Source: Desulfobulbaceae bacterium
GTDB lineage: Bacteria > Desulfobacterota > Desulfobulbia > Desulfobulbales > Desulfobulbaceae
Direction of reading: 5' to 3'
DNA length: 8,595 nucleotides
Assembly: GCA_007121995.1 (NCBI GenBank)
Contig: SKJK01000328.1
Location: 1 to 8,595, forward strand
The position numbers were made by a program, and so were the translations under genes. The notes below the pieces were generated by a model. The model was not told the DNA's origin. It made no database searches and saw nothing but the letters and a program-made list of their open reading frames with translations. Of this stretch, positions 1 through 6,752 are shown one piece after another; position 1 is the first letter of the stretch; each line of letters starts with the position of its first letter.

Positions 1-1
1 C

Positions 2-1273
2 AATCTTGGTGAGGTTCTAGTTGCCCACGCGACCCGGACCATGGCCGTCCGCTATACGGTTGTCCCCGGACCGAAAGCTTTTTTTGGCCCGATTGAGATC
101 ACAGGAGAGCAGCGTGTGGCGCCGGAGTATATCCTGGCGAAAGTGCCTTGGAGTGAAGGGCAGTTGTTTCAGGCGACACTGCTGAACAGTCTGCACAACC
201 GGCTCATGCAGGATGGCCTGTTTGCCGCTGTGTATATCACCTATCCGGAACAACCACAGCTCGATGAATCCGCGGAACACCTCGCGCTGCCGATCACCAT
301 AACCGTGACCGAGCGAGTACCCCGGACTGTTAAGGCAGGACTCGCCTACGATACCGATATCGGTCTCGGAACGGTTCTGGACTGGGAACACCGGAACTTG
401 TTTGGTCAGGCAGAGCGCTTGCGTACCCGCCTGGTTCTGGCAGAAAAAGAGCAGACCTTGGCATCCGAGCTTCGGTTGTTACATTTTTTTCATGAGCAGC
501 AATCACTGGACATTGCTGCTGCGATCGGCCGGGAAGAAACAGAAGCCTACGATAAAGAGGCTATCTCCGCAGGTGCAGCACTTTTTCGTCAACTGGGAGA
601 ATCCTGGTCCGGGGGGGTTGGCGTCAAATATGCGTATACCGAAACGACTCAGGGCGGCATTACCCAGGATTATGGTCTTTTTTCCGTGCCCGCCGAACTT
701 TCCTGGGATCAGCGCAGCGATCTGCTTGATCCTGTCAATGGCTGGCATGCGTTAGTTCGGGCTGAGCCATTTATTGACACTTTGGAAACCGGGACGCGCT
801 TTTTCAAAGTCTCCGGCGGGTTGAGCGCTTATGTTCCTTTTTTTACCGATAATCGACTTGTTTTGGCAGCACGGGGTATGGCGGGGTCCATCATGGGTGA
901 GTCCGGCCGTAACCTGCCTCCTGATGAACGGTATTATGCAGGTGGTGGAGGATCTGTTCGGGGGTACGCTTATCAGTCCATCGGCCCGGAAGAAGACGGA
1001 ATTGTGGTCGGCGGACGGAGCGTAGTGGAATGCAGTGTAGAGTTGCGGGTGCGAATGACGAAACAACTTGGCCTGGTAACCTTTCTTGATGGCGGCCAGA
1101 TTTTCCCCGGTTCTCAGCTGCAATGGGAGGACGATTTTTTCTGGGGTGCGGGATTGGGGGTGCGTTATTTTACTGATTTTGCTCCTATTCGCCTGGACGT
1201 GGCCTTTCCCCTCAACAAGCGCGACAGGGACGATACATTTCAGGTGTATATAAGTATTGGTCAGGCCTTTTAA
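2..1273 (+). CDS. tamA: TamA, outer-membrane translocation and assembly module (5' end missing)
   Basis: This is a BamA/Omp85-superfamily outer-membrane barrel protein that works with TamB in outer-membrane protein insertion and inter-membrane transport. The frame is open to the left edge, with 423 residues visible. The ATG at 41 falls just before a POTRA domain and is probably internal, since TamA proteins usually run to about 580 residues with three POTRAs. Visible residues about 15-105 form the last POTRA (FFGPIEITG at residue 27 onward, then a conserved LxxxGLF-like helix). The barrel starts near residue 112 with YDTDIG at 116-121, closely matching the YSTDVG of E. coli TamA. The loop-6 motif VRGY is at residues 319-322 (bases 956-967), preceded by a RYYAGGGGS stretch. 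The C-terminus ends in an aromatic beta-signal, VYISIGQAF, with terminal Phe. The gene directly downstream is tamB, which supports TamA over BamA. The signal peptide and first POTRAs lie outside the window. Confidence 0.93.
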   Translation, partial: NLGEVLVAHATRTMAVRYTVVPGPKAFFGPIEITGEQRVAPEYILAKVPWSEGQLFQATLLNSLHNRLMQDGLFAAVYITYPEQPQLDESAEHLALPITITVTERVPRTVKAGLAYDTDIGLGTVLDWEHRNLFGQAERLRTRLVLAEKEQTLASELRLLHFFHEQQSLDIAAAIGREETEAYDKEAISAGAALFRQLGESWSGGVGVKYAYTETTQGGITQDYGLFSVPAELSWDQRSDLLDPVNGWHALVRAEPFIDTLETGTRFFKVSGGLSAYVPFFTDNRLVLAARGMAGSIMGESGRNLPPDERYYAGGGGSVRGYAYQSIGPEEDGIVVGGRSVVECSVELRVRMTKQLGLVTFLDGGQIFPGSQLQWEDDFFWGAGLGVRYFTDFAPIRLDVAFPLNKRDRDDTFQVYISIGQAF

Positions 1274-4200
1274 TGGAAAAATCAAGGACGTCATCTGAAC
1301 GTACATCCCGATCCTGGTGGGTGTACATGCTTTTCGGCCCACCACTGGTTCTCTGTGTTCTTCTGGTACTGATTATCCTGCTGTTGCGTACTGATTCAGG
1401 CATGCAGTACCTTGAAAACCTGGCTAATCGGATGCTGCTCGCGGTGCCGGAACAGGAGGTGACCCTTTCCGGTCTGCACGGACGCTTCCCCTTTGATATG
1501 CGGCTGAACGAGTTGCGATTGGCCGATGTTGATGGTGAGTGGCTGGAAATCAACGGTCTCGTTTTGCGCTGGTCCGGCCGCGATCTTTTGGCGGCACGAC
1601 TACGCGTGGTCGAACTCAGTGCCAGGCAGGTTGCGCTGCATCGTCTTCCCCAGGTCGAAGGCAAGGAGGAGCCGGTGCCACAGGAACGGGACCCTTTTCA
1701 GATGCCTACCCTGCCAAAGACATCTATCCAGGCAGCTGTGGATCGACTGACCGTGGAGAAAATTATCCTGGCAGAGGCCGTGACCGGTCGGCAAACCCTG
1801 TTACGATTCGACGGAGATCTGGAGGCCGGTCGCGCCGGGGTTGCGTTGAATGTACACCTGGAGGCACTGGACGATCCATCGACACTGCTCTCTGTTCATG
1901 CTGGATTCAAGCCTGAAACAGATATCCTGACCATGGGAGTCGATTTCCAGGATCCGGGCGGGGTGTTCGCCACCGTGTTGGGCCTACCAGCAGCCACGCC
2001 TCTGCAGGGCCATTTTGCTGGTAACGGCCCACCGACCTCGTGGACTGGAACGTGTCAAATACAGGCCGGCACGCTGTTGTCATTGGCAAGCGAAGTTGCT
2101 CTGGACTGGCAGGACCATCCCACGCTGGATTGGACCGGCACATTCCTGGTCGACGCTTCCCTCCTGCCCGAACCGATGGATGCCTACCTGCCCGAAACTG
2201 TCTTCCGGGTAGCCGTTGCCCTGCCCAAGGCCGATCAGGTCAGACTGACAAACGTGACCATGGAAAATGCAGCAGCCAGAGCATCTTTCAATGCTGATCT
2301 GGATCTGTCCCAAAGTCGATCCCAAGGTGCACTCCAGTTGGACATTGTGGATACAAGTCCTCTGAATCGACAACTGGGGCTTGATTTGGGGCCGAATATC
2401 CTTGTGCAGGGAACATTTTCCGGTCCCATGACCGCACCAGATATCCATTGCAATCTGACCATGGAAGACATGGTCGCTGATCCTGTTCGGATTGGCACTC
2501 TGGGCCTGGATACAACCATTACTTTTCTTCAGGAACATGATCAGGAGAGCATAACCGTCACCGGAGCGCTTCGTACCCGCGGAGTGCAACTCGCTGATGT
2601 GGTTCCGTCTCAAACCCTGAACGCAGATTTCACCTTGGATTTTATTCCGGAGCAGAAGCAGCTTGTGCTGCAAACTCTGGTGCTGGAGGCTGACGGTCTT
2701 ACTCTTCAGGCCGAAGCCCAATTGTCACTGGAAAACAACCGTCTGTCAGCCACACTCAGCCTGCCCGCAACCCCTATGCAGCCCTGGATCGCTCCCCACG
2801 GTCTTGAGTATACCGGCGAGGTGTCTCTTCGCGCCGCAGCCCACGGGACCATCCAGCCTCTGGCCGTGGATGTTGACTTCCACACCGAGCTGAAAAAGCT
2901 CGGCGGACTGCCCGGACCCGTGGCTGACATCCTGGGGGAATCCGTCTCGTTGCAGGCGATGGTAGCACTGATTGGCCCCGATGATACCAATGACCTCGCT
3001 GGTTTGAGCCTGATCCAGGTCCAGGATGTCCATCTCCACTCTAAGGAACTGCAACTGTACGCCAGTACCGATTTTGCTCCACAGACCAAACAGCTGCACA
3101 CAATGATTCGTCTCGAAGTCCCTGACCTGACCCGGGCGCTTCCCGATCTGGACCCTGGGGTGAGTGGCGCCATGTTTCTTGATGCTTCGCTTGCAGGCAA
3201 TCTCGACCGTGACCTTTCTCTGGAAGTCACCCTCTCAAGCGATGATCTTGACGTGAACGGGATGAACGTCAGGCCGTTGCAGGTGGTTCTACTCACTGAG
3301 AGTCTCACCACCAATCCAAGGGGAAACATATCCTTTTCGGCAACTCTTCCGGACATGGAAGTGTCCGGACAGTCTGACTTTGCCGTGGAGACGGATATTT
3401 TCACTTTCTCAAACCTGCTGTTGCAAATCCCCGAGGGTTCCATGCAAGGCCAGGGAGAAATCGATCTCGAAAGCGGGATAGTGGCCGCTGAACTGAACGG
3501 ACGAATCGCCGACATCAATCCTCTGGCAGGGATGGCAGGAGTCGATCTTCACGGTTCTCTTGATGTTCAGATTTTTTCCCTGCCCGATGTCGAAGGGAGG
3601 CAGGATGCTCACCTCATGGTTGAACTATCAGGCTTCAATTCCGATTTTGGTGCGTTTCGCCACTTGTCGTTGCAGGCGCAGGCCAGTGACCTTTTTGTTG
3701 TGCCAGAGTTCGATGCTACTGCGACTCTTGAAGGGCTCCAGGCAGGAGAAGCGCAGATAGAGACCCTGACAACCCGGGTCACCGGCACAGTCGACGAACT
3801 GGCCGTACGTTTGACCTCCAGGGGACAGATTCTGCATGCCTATGACCTCGATCTGCAGGCGTCCTACTCGGCCCCGACCACTGCAACCGCCTCTCATATC
3901 GTCCAGGTAGACCGTCTTGAAGGAAACTGGGCTGATCAGCCACTCTCCCTGGCCGCACCAGTCGAGGTGGTCCGTAGCGTGAGCGACCTCAATGTTTCGC
4001 CCCTGCTGCTTGAACTTGGCCAGGCGAGATTTCATGGTCAATTGATTCAAGACATGGAAGTCACAGACCTGCGTGTGGCCGTCGATGACCTGCCCCTGGA
4101 CTTGTTAACCACCGAAGTTCTGGGTACTTTGTCTGCCGAGGCAAACTTTTCCGGTCCGCGCTCAGCCATGCGTGCTGATCTCACCCTGCGCGGCCGGGAA

Positions 4201-5703
4201 ATACGATCGTCTCAGTTCCATGACGGCGAAGGCTTGACCGTGGATGTGCAACTCGATGCAGTCGTTGATGCCGACGTAATGACCATTGCCGGCAGTGTGC
4301 ACAGGGAAGGCGACGATGAGCCACTGCTGCAGGGCCGGGCAAGAACGCCGGCTCGCTTTGCTCTGGAACCGTTTGGTCTGGACATGCCTGCAGAAGGAAT
4401 CGTTGATGCTGAAGTGCATGGAATGCTCGATCTGAACTGGCTGGGCAATATGCTGTTGCCTGAAACCCAGTTACTCACAGGTGACATGGAACTCGATGTT
4501 ACGCTTACCGGTCCCCGGTCGGCTCTCGTACCCTCCGGCCACATCAAGATCTCCGCCGCTGGCTACCAGCATCTTCAACAAGGTATTCTCCTGCGTAATA
4601 TAGCCGCGGATTTCACCCTGGATGAACATTTGCTCCATTTGCAGTCTTTCCGTGCCGAGGATGGGCATGACGGAATCCTGTCAGGGATTGGTCATATCAG
4701 CCTTGATCTGGAAGACGGATTTCCGTTCAGTCTCTCCCTGCAGAGTTCCGGTTTACGCCTTCTTGACAGTACGATGGTCACTGCTATTCTTGCGGAACTG
4801 CAATTGGACATCTCCGGATCAACCACGGAACAGGTGGTTCAGGGGCAGTTGGCCTTTAACAGTGTCGAGGTTCGCCTTACTGACCTGGGGGGACCAGCGG
4901 TGGTGGAATTGGATGTCATCGAGGTGGATGACTTGGCCGATGTTCCTGATCGACCCGAATCGGTGACGACCACCACTGATTCCCCTTCATCGCTCCTGTT
5001 GGATGTGGTGGCGCAGTTTCCTGCCAGAGTTTTTGTCCGCGGCCGGGGGCTTGACTCAGAGTGGGGAGGCCGCCTGCATGTTACCGGAAGTGCTCAGGCC
5101 CCGGCGGTGCGGGGCGATATCAACCTGCAACGGGGCCGATTAGATCTATTGGGTAAACGGTTCACGCTCTCGGAGGAAAGTGTTATCCGTTTTGTCGGCA
5201 CCCAGCCGCCGATGCCCTATGTTGACATGCGAGCCACGCAAACTGGGAGGGATGGGGATACTTTTACTCTCAATGTCCGAGGGGTCGTACCGAATATTGA
5301 CATTCATCTCAGCGCGGATCCGCCTTTGCCTGAAGATGAAATACTTGCCCGGATGCTTTTTGGCCGAACCCTGGCCAGCATCACCCCTATCCAGGCGGCC
5401 AAACTGGCCCTGGCTGCCCGTGAACTCACTGGTCACGGTGGCGGGTTGGACATTTTTGATGTTGCTCGTGATGTTTTTCGACTTGATGATCTGGACATTG
5501 TTTCCGATGAACAGGACAATAACATGAACCTGCGTACCGGAAAATACCTCACTGAACAGGTCTATTTGCGCCTGGAAAGTGACCTGAGTACCGGTGGCGA
5601 ACAGGTATCAGTTGACGTGGAGTTGACCCCGAAGATCAATCTGGAAAGTAAAGCAGGACACAAGGGAAGTGGATTAGGGCTGTTCTGGAAATGGGATTAC
5701 TGA
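1273..5703 (+). CDS. tamB: TamB, inner-membrane-anchored periplasm-spanning protein (DUF490/TamB domain)
   Basis: This 1476-residue AsmA-like bridge protein partners with TamA. TamB-family proteins span the periplasm as a long beta-taco groove and are implicated in moving phospholipid and in outer-membrane protein assembly. A short basic N-terminus is followed by one membrane segment at about residues 16-38 (FGPPLVLCVLLVLIILLLR). A very long beta-rich region then carries recurrent alternating hydrophobic/polar strands. The conserved C-terminal TamB domain occupies about the last 350 residues. It shows an RGRGL/WGGRLHVTG strand pair, a GRLDLLGKRF strand, DEILARMLFGR at 1355-1365, and GKYLTEQVYLRLE at 1423-1435, followed by VDVELTPKINLES and an aromatic end (FWKWDY). 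It is longer than E. coli TamB (1259 aa), within the variation of the family. The start ATG overlaps the tamA stop by one base (TAATG). Only a weak AGG lies upstream, so translation is probably coupled to tamA. No frameshift is seen. Confidence 0.95.
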   Translation: MEKSRTSSERTSRSWWVYMLFGPPLVLCVLLVLIILLLRTDSGMQYLENLANRMLLAVPEQEVTLSGLHGRFPFDMRLNELRLADVDGEWLEINGLVLRWSGRDLLAARLRVVELSARQVALHRLPQVEGKEEPVPQERDPFQMPTLPKTSIQAAVDRLTVEKIILAEAVTGRQTLLRFDGDLEAGRAGVALNVHLEALDDPSTLLSVHAGFKPETDILTMGVDFQDPGGVFATVLGLPAATPLQGHFAGNGPPTSWTGTCQIQAGTLLSLASEVALDWQDHPTLDWTGTFLVDASLLPEPMDAYLPETVFRVAVALPKADQVRLTNVTMENAAARASFNADLDLSQSRSQGALQLDIVDTSPLNRQLGLDLGPNILVQGTFSGPMTAPDIHCNLTMEDMVADPVRIGTLGLDTTITFLQEHDQESITVTGALRTRGVQLADVVPSQTLNADFTLDFIPEQKQLVLQTLVLEADGLTLQAEAQLSLENNRLSATLSLPATPMQPWIAPHGLEYTGEVSLRAAAHGTIQPLAVDVDFHTELKKLGGLPGPVADILGESVSLQAMVALIGPDDTNDLAGLSLIQVQDVHLHSKELQLYASTDFAPQTKQLHTMIRLEVPDLTRALPDLDPGVSGAMFLDASLAGNLDRDLSLEVTLSSDDLDVNGMNVRPLQVVLLTESLTTNPRGNISFSATLPDMEVSGQSDFAVETDIFTFSNLLLQIPEGSMQGQGEIDLESGIVAAELNGRIADINPLAGMAGVDLHGSLDVQIFSLPDVEGRQDAHLMVELSGFNSDFGAFRHLSLQAQASDLFVVPEFDATATLEGLQAGEAQIETLTTRVTGTVDELAVRLTSRGQILHAYDLDLQASYSAPTTATASHIVQVDRLEGNWADQPLSLAAPVEVVRSVSDLNVSPLLLELGQARFHGQLIQDMEVTDLRVAVDDLPLDLLTTEVLGTLSAEANFSGPRSAMRADLTLRGREIRSSQFHDGEGLTVDVQLDAVVDADVMTIAGSVHREGDDEPLLQGRARTPARFALEPFGLDMPAEGIVDAEVHGMLDLNWLGNMLLPETQLLTGDMELDVTLTGPRSALVPSGHIKISAAGYQHLQQGILLRNIAADFTLDEHLLHLQSFRAEDGHDGILSGIGHISLDLEDGFPFSLSLQSSGLRLLDSTMVTAILAELQLDISGSTTEQVVQGQLAFNSVEVRLTDLGGPAVVELDVIEVDDLADVPDRPESVTTTTDSPSSLLLDVVAQFPARVFVRGRGLDSEWGGRLHVTGSAQAPAVRGDINLQRGRLDLLGKRFTLSEESVIRFVGTQPPMPYVDMRATQTGRDGDTFTLNVRGVVPNIDIHLSADPPLPEDEILARMLFGRTLASITPIQAAKLALAARELTGHGGGLDIFDVARDVFRLDDLDIVSDEQDNNMNLRTGKYLTEQVYLRLESDLSTGGEQVSVDVELTPKINLESKAGHKGSGLGLFWKWDY

Positions 5704-5758
5704 ATGAAGGGTTGTGGGGGCACCCCCTGTCAATCACGGGGGGCGTATAACTGGGTGT

Positions 5759-5799
5759 TTGCCACGATCCTGGCAAGCGGTCACAAGGGCCTGCGACCG
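5759..5799. other. Two tandem hairpins in the convergent intergenic gap
   Basis: The gap between tamB and the reductase B gene spans 5704-5889. Within it, TTGCCA (5759-5764) pairs perfectly with TGGCAA (5771-5776) around a six-base loop. Directly after, CGGTC (5778-5782) pairs with GACCG (5795-5799) around a 12-base loop. A further C5/G5 pairing is possible between 5723-5727 and 5738-5742. The base pairing is seen in the sequence. I could not match it to a known riboswitch or RNA family. It may be the 3' untranslated region of tamB, part of an unrecognised small RNA, or chance structure in GC-rich spacer. Confidence 0.35.
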
Positions 5800-5839
5800 T
5801 GCAAAGGGTGAGGGAACTTGTCATTGCCCGTGTCATGAG

Positions 5840-5884
5840 CCCCTGCCGCTCCGGTAAGCGGCAGGGGGAAAGGCAGACTTTTTT
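5840..5884 (+). terminator. Probable transcription terminator after tamB
   Basis: CCCCTGCCGCT (5840-5850) and AGCGGCAGGGG (5857-5867) form a perfect 11-bp GC-rich stem with a six-base loop. It is followed by T6 at 5879-5884 and a further T-rich stretch to about 5905. The position, between convergent operons, suits a terminator for tamA-tamB. The weak point is the 11 bases between the stem base and the T-run; a classic intrinsic terminator has the T-run immediately after the stem. For the minus-strand operon the same stem lies 22 bases beyond the B stop codon with no T-run after it in that direction. There it would act more as a 3'-end-stabilising hairpin than as an intrinsic terminator. Confidence 0.55.
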
Positions 5885-5889
5885 ATTTG

Positions 5890-6693
5890 TTATTTTTTGT
5901 TATTGTCTTGGAGTGATTTGATCAACAGCCCTCCAGCCAGGCCGAGAAGACCGATTTCCTTGACCTGATTTTTAGCGGTCAGGGACAATTTGGTCAGCAT
6001 GCTGCGGCGCAACGAGGCAACAGGCATTTCCTGGGGCGCGGATTGCATCAACAGTTCCATATCCGCTTTTTTACTACCGAAATAGAGGCCGTGGGGACCG
6101 ATCTGGACAGCATCTGATGTCAGGCCTACCGCACCTTTTTTAACATACTGGGACGGTTCGGAATTGGGGTCATCCAGGTCTCCGAATATTCGGGCCCGGG
6201 CCAGGCAGGTTTGCACACAGGAGGGCTCCAGTCCCTCGGCTACCCTCGGCATGCAGTAGGTACACTTGTCGACCTTGCCAAGACTGGTGTCGTCGGCCAA
6301 GGCCTCATTAAGATAACGAGCATCGTAGGGGCAGGCATCGCGACAGGCGCCGCAACCGATGCAGCGTGCTGTATCGGTCTGGACCGTGCCGTTGAAGGGG
6401 TCTTTCCAGGTGGCGGCGACCTCCATCGTGACGGTTTCGCCACTTCTGGCATCCCGCATGGTCATCCTGACCGGATCAGCGGGACAGACCGGGACGCAAG
6501 GCGGTTCATCACAGTGGTTGCACAGCCCTGGGTAATAAGTGTAGGCCATGCCCGCCGAGGTCATGCTTGGTCCCAGGCGGTGGACCCAGTTGCGGTTGAA
6601 TTGAGCAGGAACCTCCCACTCGGCCTTGCAGGCTAACACGCAGGCATGGCAACCCACACACCTGTCTATATCGATAATCATACCATATTGCAT
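5890..6693 (-). CDS. Four-cluster 4Fe-4S electron-transfer subunit of a DMSO-reductase-family enzyme (PsrB/PhsB-like)
   Basis: This 267-residue ferredoxin-like subunit should carry electrons between the molybdopterin subunit encoded just upstream and a membrane or soluble partner. Sixteen cysteines in four groups are all present and there are no others: C12/C15/C18/C22, C58/C61/C66/C70, C111/C114/C117/C121 and C144/C147/C159/C163. This fits four [4Fe-4S] clusters as in PsrB, PhsB, TtrB and ArrB. The family stretch RIFGDLDDPNS follows the last cysteine group. Two features are unusual. There are 40 residues between C70 and C111, where relatives such as ArrB have about 20. The C-terminal tail is long and basic, with a short hydrophobic run (IGLLGLAGGLLI, about 247-258). 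No signal peptide is seen, as is normal for this subunit, which is usually exported with its Tat-targeted partner. The start is supported by a strong Shine-Dalgarno. The substrate of the complex cannot be told from this subunit. Confidence 0.9.
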   Translation of the reverse strand: MQYGMIIDIDRCVGCHACVLACKAEWEVPAQFNRNWVHRLGPSMTSAGMAYTYYPGLCNHCDEPPCVPVCPADPVRMTMRDARSGETVTMEVAATWKDPFNGTVQTDTARCIGCGACRDACPYDARYLNEALADDTSLGKVDKCTYCMPRVAEGLEPSCVQTCLARARIFGDLDDPNSEPSQYVKKGAVGLTSDAVQIGPHGLYFGSKKADMELLMQSAPQEMPVASLRRSMLTKLSLTAKNQVKEIGLLGLAGGLLIKSLQDNNKK

Positions 6694-6700
6694 AGGTACT

Positions 6701-6707
6701 CTCCTTC
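6701..6707 (-). promoter_or_regulatory. Ribosome binding site of the 4Fe-4S subunit gene
   Basis: On the minus strand the sequence GAAGGAG ends seven bases before the ATG at 6693-6691. This is a near-consensus Shine-Dalgarno and fixes the start immediately ahead of the first cluster motif. It sits in the 59-base gap after the stop codon of the catalytic subunit. No separate promoter is evident there, so the two genes are probably co-transcribed but independently initiated in translation. Confidence 0.8.
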
Positions 6708-6752
6708 AGAGATGGTCGTGTCTGGCTATTGGGATTTCAGCGCATCCCGGTA

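Noticed and set aside
79..1140. Repeated T6-T7 runs in tamA (79-85, 484-490, 678-683, 838-844, 1135-1140), considered as phase-variation tracts
   Set aside because: They mostly encode Phe-Phe pairs in an aromatic-rich outer-membrane barrel and are too short for strong slippage. The reading frame is intact throughout.
752..1345. 197-codon minus-strand open frame across the tamA end and tamB start
   Set aside because: It is antisense to the conserved TamA barrel motifs and has no family resemblance or ribosome site I could recognise.
2706..3518. 270-codon open frame on the minus strand inside tamB
   Set aside because: It lies wholly antisense to a convincing TamB coding frame. Its translation is Ser/Arg-rich without recognisable domains, as expected for a shadow of GC-biased codons.
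5636..5836. 66-codon minus-strand open frame across the tamB end and intergenic gap
   Set aside because: It overlaps the conserved TamB C-terminus and the hairpin region, has no ribosome site and no recognisable product.
5704..5889. Cobalamin, c-di-GMP or molybdenum-cofactor riboswitch in the intergenic gap
   Set aside because: I could not find the conserved cores of these classes, and the position downstream of both operons is wrong for a leader element.
6211..6636. 141-codon plus-strand open frame opposite the 4Fe-4S subunit
   Set aside because: It is opposite all four cysteine motifs of the real gene, and its Gly/Ala-rich content is explained by the complementary strand.
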